Below are positions 1-5,745 of a stretch of DNA of 6,734 nt, in pieces. The notes below the pieces were generated by a model, which made no database searches, was not told the DNA's origin, and saw only the letters and a program-made list of their open reading frames with translations. The DNA is taken from NCBI GenBank assembly GCA_026786125.1, contig JAJAYU010000222.1:1-6734 (forward strand), written 5' to 3'. The DNA comes from Chamaesiphon sp. GTDB taxonomy: Bacteria > Cyanobacteriota > Cyanobacteriia > Cyanobacteriales > Chamaesiphonaceae. The stretch's first letter is position 1. Each line of letters opens with the position of its first letter. Made by a program: the position numbers and the translations under genes.

Positions 1-1380
1 CTGTGGTATCCTGTGTATTGGCTCTCTGGAGCGGTCAAAGCAATGACCGCGATCGTTTCTGCCTATACAGCGTTTGTCCTCGTGCGACTGATCCCGCAAG
101 CACTAGCAATACCAAGTCCGGCGCAGTTGGCAGCAGCCAATCTCGAACTCCAACAGCAAATCCAAGCGCGATTGGTTGTCGAGGCACAGATCCAGCAGCT
201 AAATGAGGAACTCGAAGCCAAGGTGGCACAGCGGACGCAAGAATTGGTCGATACCACACTGCAAGCAAAGGATTTGGCAGAGCGGCTGAATCTCTCGATC
301 GATGCTGCACGGCTGGGAACTTGGGACTGGAATCTGCTGACGGATGAGATTGCCTGGAATGATTATTGTGTCGTGTTGCTGGACGATCCTGGTGCCGCTA
401 CTTATACCTATCATGACTGGGAGGGGCGCGTCCATCCTGACGATCTAGCTGGCGTGTTAGCGGCGCTCGAAGTTGCCAAGACAACATACGCCGACTATGC
501 TGCGGAGTATCGCGTCGTTCGCTCGGATGGAAGCTGGCGGTGGCTGTCAGGATTTGGGAGATTTTATCGCGATCGCGACCAACGACCAGTGCGGATGGCT
601 GGGGTTCTTAGCGACATCACCGATCGCAAGCAATCCCAAGCCGAACTGGATACTCAAGCCCTCGAACTCCTGCGAGCTAACGCTCTTGCCGAGCAGCGCA
701 ATCAAGAGTTAGATCGATTTAGCTATATTGTCTCCCACGATCTCAAAGCGCCATTACGCGGGATTGCCAACCTCGCGCAATGGATCGAAGATGACTTAAC
801 GGACATCGATCCCGATACCCAAGCCAATCTCGAATTACTGCGCTCGCGCGTCTATCGGATGGAAGCGATGATTAATGGTCTACTCGACTATGCACGGTTG
901 GGCAATCTGCCATCGAGTCTGGAAAACTTTGCCGTTGAGGATTTATTAGCTGAGGTCGTCGATTCGCTAAATATTCCTGACACTTTTAAACTCGATCTCC
1001 CGTCTCATTTACCGCCGATTACTACCAATCGCCTTCTGTTGGGACGTGTCTTGGCAAATCTGATCGGCAATGCCTACAAACATCACGATCGTCCTAAGGG
1101 CACGATCCGAGTCACCGCTAGACCGCTGGGCAATGTGTGGGAATTCACCGTAGCTGATGATGGTGCTGGCATCCCAGCCGAGAGCCGCGAGCGAATCTTT
1201 GATATTTTTCAAACCTTGTCTACCAAAGACAAGAATAATACTGGCATCGGACTGTCGATCGTCAAACGTATAGTGGAAAATCAAGAGGGCGAGATTGAGA
1301 TCGTCGAGCGCGCTGAAGATTCTGCGAGATCTTCAGCGCGCGGTGTTACCTTCCGCTTTACCTGGGTCGAGCCGAGATAA
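1..1380 (+). CDS. Membrane-associated PAS sensor histidine kinase, 5' partial
   Basis: A two-component sensor kinase that autophosphorylates on His and passes the phosphate to a response regulator. The frame is open from base 1 (Leu-Trp-Tyr-Pro before the GTG at 13), so the GTG is very likely internal and the true start lies outside the window. Counting codons from base 1: one hydrophobic segment (about 8-36), a Gln/Glu-rich coiled coil (about 40-95), a PAS/PAC domain (about 97-209, ending DITDRK), a second helical linker, a HisKA H-box with the phospho-acceptor His at bases 736-738 (SHDLKAPLRG), and a HATPase_c domain with N-box (NLIGNAYKHH), G1 (DDGAGIP), F-box (IFDIF) and G2 (GIGLS). All key residues are present. 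The opening hydrophobic stretch ending in IPQALAIPSP resembles the last helices of a multi-helix membrane module seen in other cyanobacterial PAS kinases. An unusual Ala/Arg/Ser-rich insert encoded by a palindrome sits before the last strand. No receiver or KaiB-like domain is visible. Signal and partner are unknown. Confidence 0.93.
   Translation: MWYPVYWLSGAVKAMTAIVSAYTAFVLVRLIPQALAIPSPAQLAAANLELQQQIQARLVVEAQIQQLNEELEAKVAQRTQELVDTTLQAKDLAERLNLSIDAARLGTWDWNLLTDEIAWNDYCVVLLDDPGAATYTYHDWEGRVHPDDLAGVLAALEVAKTTYADYAAEYRVVRSDGSWRWLSGFGRFYRDRDQRPVRMAGVLSDITDRKQSQAELDTQALELLRANALAEQRNQELDRFSYIVSHDLKAPLRGIANLAQWIEDDLTDIDPDTQANLELLRSRVYRMEAMINGLLDYARLGNLPSSLENFAVEDLLAEVVDSLNIPDTFKLDLPSHLPPITTNRLLLGRVLANLIGNAYKHHDRPKGTIRVTARPLGNVWEFTVADDGAGIPAESRERIFDIFQTLSTKDKNNTGIGLSIVKRIVENQEGEIEIVERAEDSARSSARGVTFRFTWVEPR
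569..576. repeat. HIP1 octamer GCGATCGC (first of two full copies)
   Basis: A full HIP1 palindrome inside the PAS region of the kinase gene, embedded in a longer 12-base palindrome (567-578). A second full copy lies at 5476-5483 in the 5' end of the rpaA gene, and CGATCG cores recur through the window. HIP1 enrichment is a known hallmark of many cyanobacterial genomes and is used here only as a taxonomic clue. Confidence 0.85.
1308..1341 (+). repeat. Perfect 13-bp inverted repeat inside the kinase gene
   Basis: Arms 1308-1320 (GCGCGCTGAAGAT) and 1329-1341 (ATCTTCAGCGCGC) are exact reverse complements around an 8-base loop. It is read in frame and encodes RAEDSARSSAR, placed between the GEIEIVE and VTFRFTW strands of the ATPase domain, where relatives usually have a shorter loop. 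The stop codon follows 36 bases after the right arm. There is no T-run after the stem, so it is not a standard intrinsic terminator. It may be a small palindromic insertion or an mRNA 3' structure. Confidence 0.85.
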
Positions 1381-1643
1381 CTTGAAAAAGACTCCAGTGA
1401 CTGACGAACAGTTCGACGATTTCGTCTGCTTCAAGCAGCAAATTAGTAGAGAACAGCGGCGCACGACACGCCCAGCCAAACTTGGCATTGCCGTACCCAC
1501 CATCTGCCATGCAAATCCAACTGCGCTAAAGCCATTTACTTACTATACTTACCATTTGAGTGACCCAATCTAGGCTAGCTAGAAAAGTAGAGGATCTTTA
1601 ACGAAACTTTGGTTGAGTATGTTGGGTTGTCTCCTCTCAACTA
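1381..1643. other. Gene-free gap between convergent genes
   Basis: These 263 bases separate the stop codons of the convergent kinase and lipoprotein genes. The left half (to about 1540) has base composition like the kinase gene, and short open frames exist on both strands, but I recognise no product and none has a clear ribosome site. It holds a cluster of small inverted repeats: CGAAC/GTTCG at 1405-1415, GACGA/TCGTC at 1415-1426 and CTGCTT/AAGCAG around 1427-1439. Three CTAG tetramers sit together at 1570-1582. The right end carries degenerate heptamers running into the lipoprotein stop codon. No hairpin plus T-run terminator was seen. A decayed gene or dispersed repeat is possible but unproven. 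Confidence 0.6.
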
Positions 1644-2906
1644 TCAACGTTTCACCAGAATATATGCCTTAGTATATTCTGGTAATTTGCGTGTATATTC
1701 AGCAAATTCTTCCTTACTTTTAAACACCCCCGCTAGAAAATCTAATTGATGTAAATTGGGTAAAAATGCCCCGCCAGTATCAGCTATAATGCCCATATGC
1801 AACTGTGGTTTACCACCAACTAAATTTTCCCTCACCACAATTCTACCCAGTCCAATATTTAAGACATCACCTGCAAAAGTTACCCCTGGTTTGAGAGAGA
1901 TTTTGGTCTGAATTGTGCCGCCATAGCCCTTGATCGCGTTCACGGGTCTAAAGTACCAGTAGCGTTTTTGTTCAGTAGGTTTTAAATCTTTAATATAGGG
2001 AATATTATTATTTCGATCGACATTAAAAAATTCAGAAGTACCGTCAGTAAATTTAATTAATACAGTCCCTTCCATTAAGGCTGATTCTAACCCCTCTCGA
2101 TCGAGATAAGCTAGAGGTTCGACTGCTCCAAATTCTTTACCTTGCGGCTCATAAATATTTGTCAATACATCTTGCTTGGTATATTTGAATCGCAATGTAT
2201 CATCAGTATCTGGCTTGAGCGCATACAACCCCGCCGTAAACTCCTTCGTCGGCGTGCGGGAACCAGGATGGGTAAATACTGCATACTTAGTCATCCGTAC
2301 CCGTTTCTCATCCTTAGCGGTGGGATTAAATGCTGTCCATTGGATCGATCGAAAGTTGGTATTTAAAAACTTGGGATCTTGCAACCGAATCGATCTTTTC
2401 GCCTTAATATCTTGTTGTAATGTCAACACCATAAAGTCCAAAGTTTTGATAATATCTGTGACTTTTACCCCTTGAGTACCTAATATCCCCTCCCGCTGAA
2501 GATCTCGATCCTCATCTAATCGATTCTTAAAGTACTTGCGGGTACTATTCAAAACTACTAGCAAGTCTGCCGGATTAAATTTCACCCTACTGTTTGGCAG
2601 ACTTGCCGCTCGGAGAATATCACTACTCTGAGCCATAAATTGAGGTTGTTTTAGCTCATCAATTACTTGATAATCACCGACTTGGGCTGGCAGTGGTGGC
2701 ACAGGCAGCGGTGTCACCCCAGGAATTGGAACTACTGGTGATGGGATTGGTAGGATCGACTTAGGTGTAATTGGTGGCGGTGAAATTGTCGGTACGGCGA
2801 AGATCGGCGAAGGTGTTTCTGGTGGTAGTGAAGCAGTATTTTTAGTCTGAGTACAACCTGTCAAAAAGATCAATCCAAGCCCAATTAATAATCTAGAATA
2901 TTTCAC
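1644..2906 (-). CDS. Predicted lipoprotein, MltA/3D-domain-like (possible murein transglycosylase)
   Basis: A 420-residue secreted lipoprotein starting at GTG. Residues 1-18 form a lipoprotein signal (Lys2, hydrophobic core, lipobox LTGC with Cys18), so the protein should be lipid-anchored outside the cytoplasmic membrane. Residues 28-74 are a Pro-rich linker and about 78-180 are helical without a recognised family. The C-terminal half resembles the MltA family of lytic transglycosylases: a DGTSEFF...NNNIPYI stretch (288-305), a YWYFR segment (316-320) where MltA has its VFFR-like strand, and IIADTGGAF (373-381) matching the MltA/3D motif whose Asp is catalytic in E. coli MltA (D308), here D376, followed by LDF with D389. 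The MltA assignment rests on motif recall, not alignment; the precise activity is inferred. The start lies 16 bases after the DUF2252 stop with only a weak ribosome site, which suggests co-transcription and perhaps translational coupling. Confidence 0.85.
   Translation of the reverse strand: MKYSRLLIGLGLIFLTGCTQTKNTASLPPETPSPIFAVPTISPPPITPKSILPIPSPVVPIPGVTPLPVPPLPAQVGDYQVIDELKQPQFMAQSSDILRAASLPNSRVKFNPADLLVVLNSTRKYFKNRLDEDRDLQREGILGTQGVKVTDIIKTLDFMVLTLQQDIKAKRSIRLQDPKFLNTNFRSIQWTAFNPTAKDEKRVRMTKYAVFTHPGSRTPTKEFTAGLYALKPDTDDTLRFKYTKQDVLTNIYEPQGKEFGAVEPLAYLDREGLESALMEGTVLIKFTDGTSEFFNVDRNNNIPYIKDLKPTEQKRYWYFRPVNAIKGYGGTIQTKISLKPGVTFAGDVLNIGLGRIVVRENLVGGKPQLHMGIIADTGGAFLPNLHQLDFLAGVFKSKEEFAEYTRKLPEYTKAYILVKR
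1654..1683 (-). repeat. Perfect 11-bp inverted repeat at the 3' end of the lipoprotein gene
   Basis: Arms 1654-1664 and 1673-1683 (ACCAGAATATA and its exact complement TATATTCTGGT) flank an 8-base loop. In the mRNA the hairpin covers codons of the C-terminal YTKAYIL segment and ends 7 bases before the stop codon. No U-run follows it. It could protect the 3' end, slow ribosomes, or act in factor-assisted termination. It mirrors the hairpin near the end of the convergent kinase gene, also with an 8-base loop. Confidence 0.85.
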
Positions 2907-2922
2907 GCTTAACTTAAATTAA

Positions 2923-4128
2923 TTATAAATCTTGAGTAGCTTGACAAAAATCTCGATAATCTTGTTTCACCTGTTGCGCGTAGTTGCTAGTATAAATCAA
3001 CACCTCTTTTTGCCAGTCCAATCTATTGCCAAAATCAATCAGGTCTTGTTGTGCTGTAGCTCCTAATTTACCGCTACTATTTAGATGTGCAAAAGCGGTA
3101 ACTTGAGCCATTGTGTCAATTAATTTCTCTAATTGAGCAAGACTAATCTTACCAGCTTTTAGGGTAATTTTATCCTGAGTAGGCTGAAGTTCTCGGAGTG
3201 AATAACTGCCACCGTTAAAGTCAATCGCCGCTAATAGTGCTGGTGGTGCTGACTGGACTAATTGCTGGATCTTAATTACCCGCGTTGCTGAATTTTTCCA
3301 CTGAGGCTGCTCGATTGGGACATATGGGTATAGACTAGAACCTAACTGTTGTTTGAAGTCGAGTAAATAGTTACGATCTGGTGAACCTTTACCTGTAACT
3401 AAAATCAGATATCGATCGAGTCCTAAACTCCCCGTACCTGCAACTCTAAATCCCACATCTAAAACCTCGAAAAAGTCTGGATTTGCTTGGCTGGTTGCCC
3501 ACAGTTCGATCGATCGCACCACTCCTTGATATCTATCTTGACTAATCGCTAATATTTTCTCGTCATCAATTTTCAGATGACGATAACCATCAATTAATTC
3601 AGTTCTTTGATCCAAGAAATCACTCCGTTTGCGGCAATCTAAATCATCCAGCAGTTCGGCGACAATCCCATTAACATTTGCCTCGATAATTTCGCCAATG
3701 CTGTCAACACTAAGAGTAGTTGTATAAACATCGAGATAACGTCGAACTAGGTTTTCAGCATCAGATTGCTGAAAAGATAAACTATCTACGGCTAAATAAA
3801 TGCTAGTCAATAATCGGGTAATATCCCAAGTACAGGGAGCAAGGACACCTTCATCAAAATCATCAATCCCAAAATAGATCTGGCGATTATCCCCTTTATA
3901 AGCACCAAAATTTTCTAAATGTAGATCGCCACAAATCCACACAATTGGAGCTACGTTTAAAATCGAATCTGACGGTAAATCGCGATAGAATAGATGGCAG
4001 GTGCCTCTGAAAAAAACAAAAGTATTCTTCCGCATCTTGACATACTTCTGCACTAAAGTATCTCGATCGCGTTGTGAATTAAACGTCTGAATTATTTCCC
4101 AAGCATCTCGATTTTTAGTATTTTCCAA
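2923..4128 (-). CDS. DUF2252 family protein (predicted kinase-like fold)
   Basis: A 401-residue cytoplasmic protein with no signal peptide or membrane segment. It matches the DUF2252 family by its ordered motifs: FFRG (39-42), CGDLHLENFG (66-75), IDDFDE (88-93), WDITRLL (101-107), GTGSLG (231-236), LLDFKQ (255-260), RVIKIQQLVQ (283-292), LRELQP (311-316) and AHL (347-349). D68 to N73 has the spacing of a kinase catalytic loop (Asp, then Asn five residues on), and IDDFD resembles the metal-binding DFG/DFD strand. The family has no established substrate that I know of, so function is left open. The start is TTG at 4126-4128: an in-frame stop lies upstream, AGGG sits 8 bases before it, and the next Met (M32) would remove a conserved-looking N-terminal helix. 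It is first in a likely operon with the lipoprotein, 16 bases apart, and diverges from coaE. Confidence 0.92.
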   Translation of the reverse strand: MENTKNRDAWEIIQTFNSQRDRDTLVQKYVKMRKNTFVFFRGTCHLFYRDLPSDSILNVAPIVWICGDLHLENFGAYKGDNRQIYFGIDDFDEGVLAPCTWDITRLLTSIYLAVDSLSFQQSDAENLVRRYLDVYTTTLSVDSIGEIIEANVNGIVAELLDDLDCRKRSDFLDQRTELIDGYRHLKIDDEKILAISQDRYQGVVRSIELWATSQANPDFFEVLDVGFRVAGTGSLGLDRYLILVTGKGSPDRNYLLDFKQQLGSSLYPYVPIEQPQWKNSATRVIKIQQLVQSAPPALLAAIDFNGGSYSLRELQPTQDKITLKAGKISLAQLEKLIDTMAQVTAFAHLNSSGKLGATAQQDLIDFGNRLDWQKEVLIYTSNYAQQVKQDYRDFCQATQDL

Positions 4129-4150
4129 GCTATCATCCCTGAAATATAAT
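4122..4150 (+). promoter_or_regulatory. Putative sigma70-type promoter of coaE
   Basis: A perfect TATAAT (-10) at 4145-4150 is preceded by TTTCCA at 4122-4127, matching four of six bases of TTGACA, with the ideal 17-base spacing. Transcription would begin near 4157, giving a leader of about 35 bases to the coaE ATG. The -35 element lies over the start codon of the divergent DUF2252 gene. No SD-like sequence is visible before coaE. The start site is inferred, not measured. Confidence 0.6.
4137..4140 (-). promoter_or_regulatory. Shine-Dalgarno AGGG supporting the TTG start of DUF2252
   Basis: On the minus strand AGGG (within CAGGGA) is followed by 8 bases and then TTG at 4128. The ATG seen in the same stretch (GGATGAT) is in another frame and reaches a stop after about fourteen codons, so the TTG is the best start. 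Confidence 0.6.
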
Positions 4151-4162
4151 TACTAATTTAGC

Positions 4163-4183
4163 TATCAACTATCAATTATCAAC
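4163..4183 (-). repeat. Three tandem heptamers in the coaE leader
   Basis: TATCAAC, TATCAAT and TATCAAC follow one another exactly. Read on the minus strand in shifted register they are AGTTGAT, AATTGAT and AGTTGAT, the same A-G-N-N-G-A-T family as the array before ubiA but in opposite orientation. Short tandem heptamers between genes are known in cyanobacteria. Here the array occupies most of the predicted 5' leader of coaE. Confidence 0.75.
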
Positions 4184-4191
4184 TAATTTAA

Positions 4192-4773
4192 ATGCGTTTA
4201 ATTGGAATCACAGGTGGAATTGGTACTGGAAAAAGTACTGCTACCAACTATTTACAGACAAGGTATAACTTACCAGTTTGGGATGCGGATATCTATGCTC
4301 GATCGGCTGTAGCGATCGATTCGCCAATTTTACAAGCAATTAGCCAAAGATATAGTGCTGATATTTTACAACCAGATGGGACACTCGATCGGGTTCGGCT
4401 CGGAGAAATTATTTTTAAGGATGTAAATGAACGTCAGTGGTTAGAGTCCCAAATCCATCCCTATGTAAGAAATTGCTTTGAGACAGAAATTAGTCAGCTT
4501 GAACCAGAGGGTGTTGCAGTACTTGCAATTCCCTTACTATTTGAAGCAAAAATGACCGATCTCACAACGGAGATTTGGGTAGTAAGTTGCGATCAAACGA
4601 ACCAATTAAACCGCGTGATGGGGAGGGATCCGATCAATCGAGCAGCGGTAGAAATCCGCATTGATAGTCAAATGCCTCTGGCTGATAAGATCGCTCTAGC
4701 GGATGTTAATCTAGATAATTCGACACATATCGAAGAATTAACACGCCAGATCGATCTTCAATTTAAAACCTGA
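4192..4773 (+). CDS. coaE: Dephospho-CoA kinase
   Basis: Catalyses the last step of coenzyme A synthesis, ATP-dependent phosphorylation of the 3'-hydroxyl of the ribose of dephospho-CoA, in the cytosol. The 193-residue length fits the family. Visible motifs are the P-loop GGIGTGKST (8-16), the WDAD segment (30-33) with the acidic pair used for substrate and catalysis, the HP pair (89-90), PLLFE (114-118) and the lid/C-terminal region RVMGRDP...RIDSQMPLADK (141-166). The starting Met directly precedes the first beta strand (MRLIGITGG), so the N-terminus is secure. Near the C-terminus LDNS replaces the more common N-x-G type ending, a minor variation. It is divergent from DUF2252 (63 bases apart) and convergent with rpaA (14 bases apart), so it is probably a single-gene transcript from its own promoter. 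Confidence 0.96.
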   Translation: MRLIGITGGIGTGKSTATNYLQTRYNLPVWDADIYARSAVAIDSPILQAISQRYSADILQPDGTLDRVRLGEIIFKDVNERQWLESQIHPYVRNCFETEISQLEPEGVAVLAIPLLFEAKMTDLTTEIWVVSCDQTNQLNRVMGRDPINRAAVEIRIDSQMPLADKIALADVNLDNSTHIEELTRQIDLQFKT

Positions 4774-4787
4774 TTCTTACTACATTC

Positions 4788-5516
4788 TCAAGCTGATTTT
4801 TTCTCCTCTTCTCGATCGTTTTGTAGCTCCAGGCAATACCCCGCGCCGTAAATTGTTTTGATATACTTGGGACGACGTGGATCTGGTTCCATCTTGGTTC
4901 TCAGGTGCCGAATATGTACCCGAATCGTCTCAATATCGTCATTTGGATCGTAACCCCAAACTTCTTTGAGAATTTCGCTCGGCGATACTGTCTGCCCATG
5001 TCGCTGAAGCAGACAATGCAATAATTCAAATTCGAGGTGGGTGAGCTTGATCGTTGCTGTCCGCCAAATCGCCTCAAATCTCTCTGGAACCATTGTCAGT
5101 TCGCCATAACTGAGAATTTCGCTATGTTTAGCAGCTTGGGGGATTCGATCCGTTCGCCGCAGGAGTGCCCTGACACGGGCTAGCAGCTCCTCGATTTCAA
5201 ATGGTTTGGTGAGATAGTCATCTGCCCCAGCATTAAACCCTTCTACCTTGTTTTGCGTCTGACTTAGAGCTGTCAGCATTAGCACCGGAATATCTGATGT
5301 CCGATCATCCCGACGCAACCTCTGACAGACTGTATAACCATCAACTTTTGGTAGCATCAGATCCAATACAATCAGATCTGGCTGAATTTGGATCGCCATT
5401 GCCTGTCCTTGAAGGCCATCAGGTGCTTGATTTACATCATAGCCAGCCATTTCGAGGTTAATACAGACTATTTCAGCGATCGCTGCATCATCATCGACGA
5501 CTAGTATTCGCGGCAT
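4788..5516 (-). CDS. rpaA: OmpR/PhoB-family response regulator RpaA (circadian output)
   Basis: A 242-residue two-domain response regulator. The receiver (1-120) has the acidic pocket D8-D10, phospho-acceptor D52 in [10 protein letters not shown]82 and K104 (LTKPF). The winged-helix DNA-binding domain (about 136-232) contains [45 protein letters not shown] and [14 protein letters not shown]. These stretches, and the linker [16 protein letters not shown], closely match cyanobacterial RpaA as I know it and differ clearly from RpaB/Ycf27 and NblR. In Synechococcus elongatus RpaA is phosphorylated on D53 by SasA, dephosphorylated through CikA, and drives dusk-phase gene expression; D52 here corresponds because the N-terminus is one residue shorter. 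The C-terminal tail ([10 protein letters not shown]) is charged and probably variable. The ATG has no strong ribosome site. The gene faces coaE tail to tail and diverges from ubiA. No sasA, cikA or kai gene is in the window. Confidence 0.93.
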   Translation of the reverse strand: MPRILVVDDDAAIAEIVCINLEMAGYDVNQAPDGLQGQAMAIQIQPDLIVLDLMLPKVDGYTVCQRLRRDDRTSDIPVLMLTALSQTQNKVEGFNAGADDYLTKPFEIEELLARVRALLRRTDRIPQAAKHSEILSYGELTMVPERFEAIWRTATIKLTHLEFELLHCLLQRHGQTVSPSEILKEVWGYDPNDDIETIRVHIRHLRTKMEPDPRRPKYIKTIYGAGYCLELQNDREEEKKSA

Positions 5517-5574
5517 GTTAAAGAAATTTTAGGTGTTTGAAAGATTGGTGAAAAGTATTTAATAAAAAAAGCTT

Positions 5575-5582
5575 TATGTAAA
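5575..5582 (-). promoter_or_regulatory. Possible HLR1-type half-site for RpaB at the rpaA start region
   Basis: The minus strand reads TTTACATA, fitting the half-site (G/T)TTACA(T/A)(T/A) of the HLR1 element bound by RpaB. It lies one base downstream of the -10 box, over the predicted transcription start. The second direct half-site expected two bases further on (GCTTTTTT) is poor, so this is a single good half-site only. Confidence 0.3.
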
Positions 5583-5583
5583 G

Positions 5584-5604
5584 ATTATACGCAACTCGAT
5601 CGAG
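5584..5604 (-). promoter_or_regulatory. Putative rpaA promoter: consensus -10 and upstream palindrome
   Basis: On the minus strand TATAAT (plus-strand 5584-5589) follows GCG and would start transcription near 5577, giving a leader of about 60 bases to the ATG. No good TTGACA box lies 16-18 bases upstream, so a regulator may be needed. The perfect 10-base palindrome CTCGATCGAG at 5595-5604 sits in the spacer just upstream of the -10; it contains the common CGATCG core, so its role as an operator is uncertain. Confidence 0.5.
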
Positions 5605-5642
5605 GTCAGGGCGTATTTTTTGATATTTCGCAATTTTAATTT

Positions 5643-5691
5643 AGGGGATAGGGGATAGAGAATAGGGGATAGTAGATAGTGAATAGTTATT
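5643..5691 (+). repeat. Tandem heptamer array upstream of ubiA
   Basis: Six successive 7-base units read AGGGGAT, AGGGGAT, AGAGAAT, AGGGGAT, AGTAGAT and AGTGAAT (5643-5684), with a seventh degraded unit AGTTATT. The consensus is A-G-N-N-G/A-A-T. The array lies in the 229-base spacer between divergent rpaA and ubiA, about 60 bases before the ubiA start. It resembles the short tandemly repeated sequences described in cyanobacteria. Confidence 0.85.
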
Positions 5692-5712
5692 TTTTTAAGC
5701 CTAACTTCTAAC

Positions 5713-5735
5713 TTCGCTCAGTGAGCGGAGCCGAA
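5713..5735. repeat. Small inverted repeat just before ubiA
   Basis: CGCTCA at 5715-5720 and TGAGCG at 5722-5727 are exact complements around a single G (realistically a 5-bp stem with a 3-base loop). TTCG at 5713-5716 can alternatively pair with CGAA at 5732-5735. It ends 10 bases before the ubiA ATG and covers the place where a ribosome site would be expected, so it may affect translation. GC-rich palindromes of this kind are scattered in cyanobacterial spacers. Confidence 0.55.
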
Positions 5736-5745
5736 CTGAAATCCT

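Noticed and set aside
1..1380. Kinase as SasA or CikA partner of RpaA
   Set aside because: There is no KaiB-like N-terminal domain, GAF or C-terminal pseudo-receiver in the visible part, and the gene is over 3 kb from rpaA.
1358..1510. 50-codon minus-strand frame starting MADGGYGNAK
   Set aside because: It overlaps the end of the kinase gene, has no ribosome site and matches no family I recognise; chance frame is more likely.
1295..1573. 92-codon plus-strand frame running from the kinase gene into the gap
   Set aside because: Its first third is the kinase gene in another frame and the rest shows no recognisable domain.
2922..2927. Minus-strand TATAAT just before the lipoprotein GTG
   Set aside because: It would leave almost no leader, and the nearest -35-like TTGTCA is only 14 bases away. 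The operon explanation is simpler.
4788..5516. Assignment as RpaB/Ycf27 or NblR
   Set aside because: The receiver and winged-helix sequences, notably [16 protein letters not shown] and [17 protein letters not shown], fit RpaA rather than RpaB.
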